DNA from: Anaeromyces robustus
Taxonomy: Eukaryota; Neocallimastigomycota; Neocallimastigomycetes; Neocallimastigales; Neocallimastigaceae
Direction: 5' to 3'
Assembly (NCBI GenBank): GCA_002104895.1
Contig: MCFG01000166.1
Location: forward strand, 1-27,500
Length of the DNA: 27,500 nt
Position numbers and translations under genes: made by a program. Shown piece by piece: positions 11,616 through 23,008 of the stretch (its first letter is position 1; each line of letters begins with the position of its first letter). Below the pieces are notes generated by a model. That model saw nothing but the letters and a program-made list of their open reading frames with translations, was not told the DNA's origin and made no database searches.

Positions 11616-12622
11616 TGTCATTAATATTATTAATATTATTAACATTATTATTATTATTATTATTACTAATATATTATCATTAATATCATTGATATTATTA
11701 ACATCATTATTATAATTATTATTATTATTCTTTTTTTTTTTTTTTCTTCCAAATGTATTATACTTACATCATTTTTTTTGATTTCCTCGGTAACAATACC
11801 TTCTGGTGTTTGAATTTTTTTTCCATGTTTACCATAAAGCATCCAAATAAATTCATTTTTTTCTTTTAATAATTTATTTTGAGCTGGAGTAAAACGATTA
11901 GATGGCATAGTTGATAAATCAAAACGACCACTAACATTAATAATTTGTGGAATATCACCATATTTAACAGCATATAATAAAACAACACTACCAGCTGTTT
12001 TTTATTAATAAATAAATATATATATATATATTAATATTGATAATATTGATTTTTTATAATAATAGAATAATAAATTGTTATTATTATTTATATATATATG
12101 TTAATGATGAAATTAAATTTATAAGATTTCGAATATAAGATTTCATTGATAAATATTTATATATAAAGAAATATTTTTTTTTCAATTAATAATTATAATA
12201 ATATAAAATTTCATATTATTTTATTTTATTTTATTTTATTTTATTTTATTTTTTATTTTAATTTATTTTAATTTACCTTTACTATGACCTAAAATAGTGG
12301 TAACATTTTTACCCATTTTTCTTAAATGAATAACAACTTCTCTAATATCATCAGCTTCATCATAATAATTACCATAAGCTGTATTACCACCACTATTACC
12401 ATTACCACGAAAATCCATTTGACAAATAGAAAAATAATCATTTAAACCATTAGCAATACCATTAATAAGTGGATGTTCTTTACCACTTAAAAGACCATGG
12501 CCAAGAATGATAGTACCATTTTTCTTTTCATTTTCTGGATGGGTACATGGACGAAAAACACAAGCTATATCAAAACCATAAGAAGTTTGAACTTTAAAAT
12601 AAGTTTTTTCAACTTCAGCCAT
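11049..12622 (-). CDS. Alpha/beta hydrolase (peptidase S33 / esterase-like)
   Basis: Three exons read leftwards, 12622-12277, 11994-11768 and 11366-11049 (TGA stop), give 296 residues. Intron 1 is 282 nt and phase 1; intron 2 is 401 nt, phase 0, with a GTAAGT donor. After splicing, the nucleophile elbow is GHSKAG with Ser114, followed by SVVLLYA. NVSGRFDL follows, then HGDADEIVPV with the likely acid Asp240, and NVNHNYRS with the likely base His276. GHGLLSGKEH near residue 40 fits the oxyanion-loop region. Triad order and spacing match single-domain alpha/beta hydrolases close to serine aminopeptidase S33, including uncharacterised plant-type proteins with the NVSGRFDL motif and some cinnamoyl esterases. 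No signal peptide or membrane segment is evident, so it is probably cytosolic. Hydrolysis of an ester or a small acyl/peptide substrate is inferred; the substrate cannot be told from the sequence. Confidence 0.9.
11367..11767 (-). repeat. Hydrolase intron 2 filled with a composite ATT satellite
   Basis: This 401-nt intron contains long ATT arrays interrupted by a conserved spacer beginning ATATTGTCATTAATATT. The spacer is present at about 11549 and again 65 bases later at about 11614, with a degenerate third copy near 11673. Array plus spacer therefore form a higher-order tandem unit of about 59-65 bp. The splice sites GTAAGT and AATAATAG lie outside the array. Confidence 0.8.
11995..12276 (-). 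other. Hydrolase intron 1, inside the nucleophile elbow
   Basis: Donor GTAAAT and acceptor AAACAG bracket a 282-nt A/T segment with a TTTTA pentanucleotide run. The intron splits the codon after Ser-Lys of the GHSKAG motif: G before the intron joins CT after it to give Ala116. If retained, the frame continues Gly-Lys-Leu-Lys and stops, leaving a 119-residue protein without Asp and His of the triad. Confidence 0.85.
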
Positions 12623-14784
12623 TTTCTTTTTTTTTTTTTTATTTTATTTTATTTTATATATATATTTTATCTATTAATATATATTATAATTTATTTATAT
12701 TAATTTTGGATATGGATATTGATATATTGATATATCTAATATATATATAAAAGGAAAAATTATTATAAATAAAAAAATTAAATAAAATAATATAAAAAAT
12801 AAAAAATAAAAAATATAGTTATATAATAAAATTTTTTTATTTTTTTTTGGTAATTGGTAATTCTTTTCTTAAAATTTTATAGGCCAATAATTCCACAAAA
12901 TTTTAATTAAAAAATTAAATAAAAAAAAAAAATACTTTTTTATTAACAATTTTATTATTAATAAAAAGAGGGTATATTATTATTATTATTATTATTTTTT
13001 TTTTTTTTTTTTTTTTTTTTTTGATTTTAATTAAACAGAAAAATTAAGTAAATATTATACTCTTTTTTTTTTTAAATAAAAAAAACAGAAAAAGAAAAAT
13101 AAAAAACTTCTTTATATGTATATATTAAATATTATTAAAAATATTTTATATATAATAATAAATAATAAATAATAAATAATGAATAATTCATATATAATAT
13201 TTTTTTTTTAATATTAATATTTTTTTTTCTGTAAAGAATAATATAATTATTATTAAAAACCTTATTAAAAGATTTTAAAATATTTTTTTTAAGGTTTTTA
13301 ATTATTTAAGATATAATGTTGAGATATTTATCATAATTTAGGTATTTATTGATTTATTTTATTGATAATTGATATTTAAAATTAATATTTAAAATTAATA
13401 TTTATATTTATATATCCATTAAAAAAAAAACTTTAGATTTAATATAAAAGATACATTAATTTTTTTTTAAAAAAAAAATTGATAAATAACAATAAAAAAA
13501 TAAAAAATATAATTATTTTTAATAGTAATAATATTAAAAAATATTATAAAACCTTTTTTTTATTAAAAAAAATGTATACCAACAATCAACACTATTTTAT
13601 ATATTTATATATATATTATATTCACTTCTTTTTTTTTTTTTTTTAATTTATTTATTTTATTTTATTTTATTTTATTATATTGGTTGTTTATCCTTATTAC
13701 ATGTTTTTTTATATTTTTATTTTTTATTAAATTATTAAAAACTAACTTATTACATTTTATTTTATTTTATTTTTATTTTATTTATTTTTATTTATTCTTT
13801 TATTTATAATAATTAATAAAAAATTCATTATTATTATTATTATTATTTGTTATTTACTTTTTAGTATTTATATATCTTTAAAGGAAAAAAAAGTAAAAAA
13901 TAATAAATATAGAAAAAAAAAAAAAGATAGAAAACCATTATTTCTATTTTTTTTTTATTTTATTATTATTTTTTTTAATTTCTTTATTTCCTTTTTCATT
14001 AAATTAGATTATAGGAAGGTGAAAAATTATTTATAATTGATATAAATACTTTGTTTTTTTTTATAACAAGAAAATATTGAATTCTTTTATTTTTTATGTA
14101 TATGTATATATATATATAATTTTGATAAAAAGATAAAAGAAAATTTAAATAAATGGTTTATTAATTACTTTTTTTTTTTTTTTTCTATATATATATATTA
14201 GTCAATAAAAATAAAATTTACGACTATCATCATTATTTAATTTTCTTTATCTTTTTTTTCTTTTTTTTTTGTGTTTTTTTTTTTATGAATAATTACATAA
14301 AAAAAAAAATAATAATAATAATAATTCTATATAAAAAAAAAAACTTTTATTTTATCATTATTATTATATTTTATTGGTTGTTTTTATATTTTTTTGATTT
14401 AATATGTTTTTTTTTTTATTATTCTAGTTTTTTTTGTTTTTTGTTTCTTTGTTTTTTTTTTTTTTTTATTGTTTTTTTTTCTGTTTTTTTTTTGTTTTTT
14501 TTGTTTTGTATTAATATAATAGTTTTTTTTGTGTTAATTATGATGTTTCTAATTATTTATTTATTGATTTATTGATTTAAAATTTATTATTGATTTAAAT
14601 TTTATTATTTATTATTTTTATTATATATTATTTTTTTTCTTTTCTTTTTTACTTAACTTATTAATCCATCTATTTTCTATCATAAATATCTTATATATTA
14701 ATTTTTTAAATTTAAATACTATATATAATTATTATGATTAATTTATTATTCTTATTATTCTTATTTTTTTTTTTTTTTTGTCTA

Positions 14785-14824
<40 letters not shown>

Positions 14825-15707
14825 TCTATCTTGTTGATATAGATATTAATATAATAGTAATAAATATGTATTATTCTAAAAAAAATTTAATTAAAAAAAA
14901 AAAAAACCATAATTAATAATAATTTATCAATTCTTTTTTAAATATGTAATTATGTTAATTATTCTTATCAATGAAGAAAAAGAAAAAGTAGAAAAAAAAA
15001 AAAAAAAAGTATTTTTATATTATAAACATTATTACAAATATATATATATAATAATAATATTTAAAAAAAAATTAATTTTTTTTTTTTAAGAAAAAAAAAA
15101 CATTAAATTTAAATCTTCATTCTTCATTCTGTAAAATTATGGGGAAAAAAAATGAATATTTTTTTTTTTTTATATTATATATATATTAATATAATAATAT
15201 TTATTAGTCACTTTTTTTTTTTTTAACAATTACATATTTAATTTACTTATGATTATGATTATATAAGTCGCCTATTATTTAATATATATATCATTACTAT
15301 GAACTAAATAAATTTAAATAAGAATTTTAATAATAATTATTAAAAAAAAAAAAAAAGAAAAAAAAAAGATATTAGAAAAACTAATACTTTTTTTTTTCCT
15401 TTTTTTTTTTTTCTTTTGATTAATAAGTTGTAATATTATTAAAAATGTCTTTTAAATTTTTGTCATAATAAAATCAATGATTTGAAATTAGTTTTGATAT
15501 TATTAAAAAAAAAATATATATTATTTATAATTATATGTGTTATATAATATAACTATTTAAAGATATAAATATTATTAATTATGTATTACAAAAAAAATAA
15601 TTGGTTAAAAATTGTTAATAAATGTTAATATATTTTTTTTCTTTTCTTTTCTTTCTTTCAATTACTATTATTATTATATGTATACATAATTATTTATTTA
15701 TTTATCG
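12623..15707. other. T-rich intergenic spacer
   Basis: About 3.1 kb between the hydrolase start and the end of the SH3 protein gene, so it is the promoter side of the former and the 3' flank of the latter. It holds poly-T runs (for example about 12997-13022 and 14789-14823) and ATT arrays. Open frames near 14.3-14.9 kb encode almost only Phe, Ile, Tyr and Leu. I see no RNA gene and no coding island. Confidence 0.7.
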
Positions 15708-17763
15708 TTATATATATGATATTGAGCTTCTTGCACTAATTCTTTTTGAATTATATTTTATATTATTATTTTTTTCAGCCTCTTCAGCATCATGATATAT
15801 TGTGTCAGTATCACTATCATCATCATTGATTATAACATCTCTTGAAGAAATAGTTATCTTATCATTGACGTTATTAGGTTCATTATAACAAAGAAGTGTA
15901 TCTTTATTTGGTATATTTATATCATTTGATTTTCTTTTAAAAAGTTTTAAAAATGAAGTTCTCTTATTAAAACTTTTTCTTTTATTATTTACTAATTTAT
16001 CTTTTGTCTCTATATTAGATTTGAATGCTGAAGAATTACCTTTTTTTCAATATATTGTTATTTGATATATAAAAAAAATATGTATATTTATATATATATA
16101 TATATATAAAAGAATTAATAAAAAAATTGTTTATTATAAATAATAAGAATAGTAAATAAAAAAATTATAAAAAAAAAAAATAAAAATAAAAAAAAAAAAC
16201 TTACTATTTGTCTTAGTGTGATGACTATCTTTTTTATCTTGATTATCCATATTATTTATTGGTTTTGGAACAGATGAAGCATCAATTTTTTTTAAATCAT
16301 TTTGATTTTCTTCTTCTGCCATTTTTTTTGGTGGTGAATTAGATTCATCACTTTCTTCTTCATGAGAAAGACATCTAATAGGATAGTAACCAAATTTTCT
16401 ATACTTAGTTTGGGATTTTTTCATGTTGTTAGCATTATTATTATTTATATCATAAGAATTATATTTCATTAATAATTCACCATATGCCCAACCATCTGGT
16501 AATATATTAATAACGGATACTATATCACCATAATGTAAAACAAGTTCTTCTTTATCATAATCACCTTCAAAATCTGATAAAACATAATGTTTTGAAGATA
16601 ATACTTTTGCTTCATCTTCATTCTCTGTATGATTAGAAGTAAAAGAATGTTTGTCAGATATTCTTGATTTTGTTTCAGAAAGTCTAGGTGATTCTTGGAA
16701 TAAAAATGAATTATTAGGTTTCTTATCTATAACAATTGGTGATTCCGAATAAATATATGGATGTTTAATCTATTTATTGAATTTAGAAAAATTATAAAAT
16801 TATAATATTAGATTTTTTATATTAAGTTATTATTATATTCAATAAAATAAAAAAATATAATATAAATTAAAAATATATAAATATATATATATATATATGT
16901 ATTTTAAATTTAAATTTAAATTTACATGATTATTTTCATAGCGACTAGACATTTTCTTTACAGGTTTTGGTGATGGTATAAATGGTATTGTTGATGCCAT
17001 TGAAATAGGAGATAATGCTGTCATATTAGGTGATTCTGGACTTGATATATTTGATGGTATATTATAATTAACATTGCTTTCAGGTTTATGTAACTCTTGT
17101 GGATTTTTATTATATGAATTATCTGAAATTTTAGTTTTACTACTATGCTGACTACTATGACTATAATAATCACTGACATTATTAATTGGGTGTAATTGAA
17201 CAGATAAATGTGCTTGATCCATCATTTTTGGGGATGCAGTTAATCTATTATTTCTATCAATACCTCTATTAACACCTAATAAAGATTTATCTAATATATT
17301 GGATTGATAAGATACATTACCTAAAATAGGTGAATGATTATTCATATCATAGCAATAAGATGAATCTTCAACTGAAAATATTGGAATAGGATCATCTTCC
17401 TTTTTCTTAAATTTCTTTTCATAAATTAAAACAGCAAATACCAAGAATGATATCAATAGTAAAGATGAAAAACCAATTATATAAGATAATGGTAATTTTG
17501 ACTTATCTTTTTCTTCTGCTTTTTTCCCATTTATATTACTTCCAACTTCTCTATTTTTTTCTTCAACTTTTGGTTTACAATCATTTTCTATACATGGATC
17601 GTTACAATCTAATTGTCTTTTTATTTTTTCTGAAGAATAATTTGAATTAAACTTTTCCTTGGTTTCTGTGTTCATACCATGAACATCTGCCTTTAAAGTC
17701 CATCCATCTAATGGTGTATTACGGAAATTACACTGTTTATTTTCAATTTGAATAGTCTAATTC

Positions 17764-17807
<44 letters not shown>

Positions 17808-18268
17808 TAGAAAATTAATAATTATACAATAATAATAATTTAATAAAATTTATAATAATATTTATAATAATAAAATTTTAATATTACTGTTTTATAAATA
17901 TCAACTGTATTTATCGCTTCTGTACTATTTTGAGTCGAAATATTTTCATCTAGAGTACTATCATCATCTTTTGATCTTTTAATTATAGAAGTATGAATTG
18001 TATTTTCAAAATGTGTATTTGTATTTGTATTATTTGGATAAAATAGTTCATTGCTTTGAATAGTAGTTATATTAAAAGTTATCCCATTAGAAGCATGGTA
18101 AAATAGCATATTAATGGTAAAATTATAATTTTTATAATCATTTGAAACATTCCATTTGATATCTAAAGGTTTACCCAATTCGACTACATTAGGAACATCA
18201 ACAAAATCTATTTCAAAGCAAAAACAAATTTGCACTAAAAATAATAATATTGCTAGAATTATTGACAT
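15708..18268 (-). CDS. Single-pass membrane protein with Kre9/Knh1-like ectodomain and cytosolic SH3 domain
   Basis: Four exons read leftwards, 18268-17888, 17756-16926, 16769-16205 and 16039-15708, give 702 residues. Introns are 131, 156 and 165 nt. Residues 1-17 form a signal peptide. The ectodomain (18-216) begins with a stretch containing VVELGKPLDIKWNVS, resembling the Ig-like Kre9/Knh1 domain of fungal wall proteins. It carries at least six N-glycosylation sequons and a Cys cluster at 178, 182 and 187. The membrane helix spans about 217-239 and is followed by basic EKKFKKK. The cytosolic part is Ser/Pro/Asn-rich with several Ser-Pro sites. An SH3 domain lies at about 464-538 (HYVLSDFEG, acidic RT loop, DGWAYGEL with Trp498, GYYPIRCL with Pro534), interrupted by a roughly 25-residue Asn/Lys insertion. 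The tail has basic RKS/RTS motifs and an acidic DDDSDTDT run. The topology recalls Fus1-type SH3 membrane proteins, without clear orthology. A surface scaffold or wall sensor is an inference. Confidence 0.85.
16770..16925 (-). other. SH3 protein gene, intron 2
   Basis: A GTAAAT donor after the His codon of Asn-Asn-His and an AATAAATAG acceptor remove 156 nt in phase 0. Without removal the frame runs into Tyr/Ile repeats from a TATATA run and stops at about 16839. The two other introns are 17887-17757 (GTAATA donor, with an AAT microsatellite at about 17767-17805) and 16204-16040 (GTAAGT donor). Confidence 0.8.
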
Positions 18269-20077
18269 TTTTTTATTATGTTAATATTAATACATAATTT
18301 TATTTATATTATAATATATTAATTGGTTATTATATTAAATTAAGTATGAAAGAAAACGTAATAAATTGGTTCGATAAATATATATATTTTTATTTTTATT
18401 ATTTTTTTTAAAAAAAATAAAAATAAAAAATAATTAATGTATTAAAATAATTATATGTTTTTATTAGTTAAATAATTAATTATTGGTTAAATTAATTAAA
18501 ATTACTACTTTTTATTAATTTATTAATTTATTTATTTTTTTGATTTATTATTAAATTATTAATTTAATTTTTTATTATGAATAATTTTTTTATTAATTTA
18601 ATGATTTAGATTTTTGATTATTTTATTAATTATTATATTTTTATTTGTAATATTATTGCTTTTTATTGCCAATGGAATTGTTACTATTTTTTATTTTGTA
18701 TATTATTATAATTGTTTATTTTTATTTTTTTTGTTTATTCATTTTTAATTTATTTATCAATATTTTTATATATATTATTATCTTTAATTTTTATTTATGA
18801 TATGAATTCATATTTCTTTTTATAAAAAAATATTTCAGAAGATTTTTATTTTTTAAGTTAAATCCCTTTTTTTTTATTATTTTTTTTTTTTAATAAATAT
18901 TAGAAAATAAAAAAGAAAATCATAAAAAATAAAACTCTTAAAATAATTCTTTAATGAATTGTAATAAGAGTTATTTAATAAATATTGAAATATTAAATAT
19001 AAAATATAAAGATTAGATTAATCATTTAATCTCTATAGTTTAACATTAGATAATTCCATATTTATAAAATCTCTTTTTTATTATTCTTATTTTTTTTTTT
19101 TTTAATATTATTAAGGTAAAAAAAAGAAAAAAAAAAACTTTAATTATAAATCTTCTTTTTTAAAAGAGAAAAAGCAAAAAAAAAAAGTAAATAAATAAAA
19201 AAATAAACAAATAAATAAATAATTAATTAAAATTAATTTAAAAAAACATTATATTTTATATATTGAAAAAAAGGATAAATTAAAAATCACATATTATATG
19301 TATTATATATAATATATTATATGCAAAAAAAAAAATATAATAAAAAAAAAAAAGAAAAAGAAAATGTACAAATATTTAGAATATAATAATAATAATAATA
19401 AAAAATGTAATAAATATATAAAATATTATAAAATATATATAAAAAACAAGTTTTTCTTAATTACTAAACTATTTTTTATTAATAATAATAATAATTAATA
19501 ATATAATAATAATAATAATAATAATAAATAATAACATAATAATAAATAATAATAAGATTAAGCTTATTCTTTTATTTTTAAAACATTTTTAAATAGAATT
19601 GATAGAAAGATGGAAAAAGAATACTAATTATTAAACATTTTAATAAATAATTTTAATATATTGATTAATATATTCTAATACATTTATAATATAATTGTAA
19701 TATATTTGTAATATATATTCACAATATATATAATATATACATAATATATTAATATTCAATTATAATATAAAATAAGATTAATAATATTAAAGTTAATTAA
19801 TTAATTTTAATTAAATTATTAATTAAAAATACTAATTTAGTAACACAAGTGTCAATTCTTAACTTAAAAACTTAATATTATTATTTTACGCCATAAACAG
19901 GTTAAAAGTGGTTATGATACACATTGTTAAAGTTACACGAGATATACCATCATGATTGGATTAGGAATTCTTATTTAAGAATAAAAAAATTATTCTAAAA
20001 TCTTTTATTCATATATAGATTATGCTTTAAAATAAAAAAAATAAATAAATAAAAAAATTATATTAATAATTAAATAA

Positions 20078-20097
20078 TAAATAAATAAATAAATAGA

Positions 20098-20128
<31 letters not shown>

Positions 20129-20130
20129 AC
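20078..20130. repeat. (AAAT)n microsatellite
   Basis: AAAT tetranucleotides with a single TAGA interruption run for about 50 bases and end abruptly at ACGCGT near 20128-20133, a rare CG-containing hexamer in this DNA. A second AAAT array lies at about 21204-21254. Confidence 0.85.
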
Positions 20131-20846
20131 GCGTAAATTTAAATTTAACATAAATATTTATTTATATTTAAATTTAACATAAAAATATATATATATAAAT
20201 TAAAGTTTTAAATTTATGTAATTTTTAAAATTATATATTTTCAAATATGGGGAAAAAAGAATATAAATATTGATAACTAATCATATGCATAAAAATTCTT
20301 ATAGAATAAAGAATAATAACTATTAATAAATTGATTAAGAATTACCGTAAAAATAAATAAGGATGATTCTATGGTTAAAAATTTACACCCTTATTTTAAA
20401 TGAAAACTTATAATTAAAATATTGTTTATATTGTTGATAGTTAAACATAAAAATTATTATTTTTAATATTATAAAATAACAATTAGATTTTAACTATTAT
20501 TATTATATTCCATCATATGATAATCCTTTAACATAATCATAATCCTGTCATTATATAAATATTGATTAATAATTATAATACATTTGTTTTTTTTATAATT
20601 TTTATTTTTATGTATACATAAAGAATTATAAAAAAAAAAGAAGTATTTTATATTTATAATATTTCATTAATCTCCTTTCAATTATTTTTTAATATAATAA
20701 AATAAAATTTGAGATTTTGAATAGAAAATTGTAATTTTTTATTATAATAATTAAAAATAATAATCTTCTGTTTAAATTTTTAAACATTTATCTCATAAAA
20801 ATTTTTTATCTATGCTTTAATATTTTCATAATGTAATAATAATATT

Positions 20847-20847
<1 letters not shown>

Positions 20848-20888
<41 letters not shown>

Positions 20889-20920
20889 CATTTTTTTCAT
20901 TTTGTGTGTGTGTGTGTGTT
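20848..20920. repeat. Long poly-T run followed by a (GT)n tract
   Basis: A run of about 41 T at 20848-20888, two TTTTTTTCA interruptions, and then about eight GT dinucleotides ending at 20919. It is the only GT dinucleotide repeat I noticed in the window. Another long T-run of about 42 bases lies at 22260-22301. Confidence 0.85.
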
Positions 20921-21201
20921 TACATTTTTCTTTTGTAATAGTTTTTTACGAATTATTTGTGTTTGGTACTTTTTGAATCAATTTGAATAAAATTGTAATA
21001 ATTTCTTTTTCTACATCCAATAAAAATTGATTCATTAATAATAAAACATATAATAAAACATTTTATTATATCCATTGGAATTACATATATAATTATTTGA
21101 ATTCATGAAATAAAAATTGTTTATTTAAATATTTTAATTATTGTATCTTTTTTTTAAAAATATGATAATAATTTTATATTTATATTTATGAATAACAATA
21201 A

Positions 21202-21251
<50 letters not shown>

Positions 21252-21257
<6 letters not shown>

Positions 21258-21303
21258 AAAATTATGAATAATAAAATTATGAATAATAAAATTATGAATA
21301 ATA
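21252..21303. repeat. 15-bp tandem repeat AATAATAAAATTATG
   Basis: Three full copies and part of a fourth of a 15-bp unit, with ATTATG recurring at 21261, 21276 and 21291. The array directly abuts the (AAAT)n microsatellite on its left. Confidence 0.8.
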
Positions 21304-21437
21304 AATAGTATAATTATAAATAATAAAATGTATAGGATAATGATAGTTAATTATAACAATATTAATAGAAACAATAAATTTTCATAAAAAAACAATACAA
21401 TTATTAAAAATATTTAAATTTCGGTTTATTAATATTG

Positions 21438-21439
<2 letters not shown>

Positions 21440-21519
<80 letters not shown>

Positions 21520-21531
21520 GTTAATAATAAT

Positions 21532-21575
<44 letters not shown>

Positions 21576-21609
21576 GTTAATAATAATAGTTAATAATAAT
21601 AGTTAATAA
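21440..21609. repeat. (TAA)n array with TAATAATAGT interruptions
   Basis: A long TAA trinucleotide array is interrupted at several points by TAGT, giving TAATAATAGT units. The composition closely matches the array at 510-630 at the other end of the window, so both probably belong to one genome-wide class of simple repeats. Confidence 0.8.
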
Positions 21610-22055
21610 TTAATATTAGTAGTAGTAGTTAATAGTTTAATAATTAATAAATTAATAAATATAATTAATTTATTATGATAAAATATTTTGATCTCTCAAG
21701 ATTTAATAATGTCTAAAATAGGAAAAATGTATCAATCTTTTTTTTTTTATTTTATATATTTTCCTAAAATAAAAAAAAAAAGTTGGATAATATCATCATT
21801 AGAAAAAAAAAACAAATTCCCTTGAAATCAGAAGTATTTATCAATTTTAATATTATTATTGAAATAATAATTCAGTTGTATGTATAAAGTGGAAAAATTA
21901 GAAAAAAATATTATTTATAGTTAACAGTTATATTTATATTTATATATATGTATGTATATAATTGTTTAATTACTTATTAATTAACATATATTTAAAATAG
22001 ATTTAAAATAGATTTATTTATTAATTTTTTTTTTTTTTTTAACTTTTAATTACTT

Positions 22056-22086
<31 letters not shown>

Positions 22087-22257
22087 TATTTTTATTTTAT
22101 TAAATTGTATTTTAATTTTATTTTATTTATTTTAATTGTATTTTTTTTTACAACAATATAACAAGTATCAAAAGTAAAAAGAAATAAAATAAAGAATTAT
22201 ATTTACTATTTTTATAAATCAAAAAAAAAAAAAAACTTTTTTTTTATATATATATAC

Positions 22258-22302
<45 letters not shown>

Positions 22303-22615
22303 TGATTTTTGTTCATTTGTATTTGCTTATCAATTATAATTAGTTATCAAAACTAAATTTATAATTTTTTTTATACTATTTATAAATATATATACATATA
22401 TATATAACTTATAATTTATTATCAAAATAAATTTATCTTCAAATATTCTAATAGAATTAATTTTTAAAAAAAAAATTAATGTTAAAATATTTAAATTAAT
22501 TTTTTTTTTTTTTTTAATATATATATATATTTCTTTTTTTTCTTTTTATTTTAATTAAATTTTAATAGAGTCATTATACTCTTTCTTTCTTTTTTTTTTA
22601 ATTAAATTCAACTAA

Positions 22616-23008
22616 TTAACAAGAGCTTTTAATACCACACCAATCATTATTTTCAACACCCCATGATCCACTTTCATCCGTGTAAACAACATTACAATTA
22701 TTACAACATGGGAAACCTAATGATTGAGAGAAACATTGATCTGAATTATTATTACAAGTATTTGGAATACCACACCAGTCATTGTTTTCTAAACCCCATG
22801 AACCAGAATCATCGGTGTAAACAACATCACAAATATTCTTACAACATTGATAACCTTGAGCTTCAGCCCAACATGATGAAGAAGAACATTTACTCTTATC
22901 TATACCACACCAATTATTATTTTCAAGTCCCCAATCACCATCACTATCCGTATAGGCAACATCACATCCATTACAACATGGGAAACCTAATCTTTGACTC
23001 CAACAACT
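22616..23008 (-). other. Triple fungal dockerin array
   Basis: Three successive domains of about 40 residues, each with eight Cys or close to it, end the lyase. Spacers of 3 and 5 residues (SSS and NNNSD) separate them. Domains 1 and 3 share LGFPCC; domain 2 has the variant GYQCCKNIC with one extra residue. In anaerobic fungi such dockerins bind scaffoldin cohesins and assemble the extracellular enzyme complex. The high similarity points to tandem duplication followed by limited divergence. Confidence 0.95.

Larger units (their letters stand above)
18269..22615. other. Intergenic spacer upstream of SH3 gene and downstream of lyase gene
   Basis: About 4.3 kb with no recognisable gene. It contains AAAT, TAA and poly-T arrays, a GT dinucleotide run, and one less AT-biased island at about 19839-19970 that looks unlike the surrounding DNA. 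The right end (22400-22615) is the 3' flank of the lyase gene and the left end is the 5' flank of the SH3 gene. Neither end has an unambiguous promoter or polyadenylation motif. Confidence 0.7.

Noticed and set aside
14285-14916. Open frames of 96 and 60 codons made of Phe, Ile, Leu and Tyr
   Set aside because: They arise from T homopolymers in the spacer. They could suggest membrane helices, but they have no other sequence content and no flanking coding signal.
19839-19970. Less AT-biased island as a tRNA gene
   Set aside because: No A-box/B-box pair, no GGTTCGAATC-like motif and no cloverleaf pairing could be traced on either strand.
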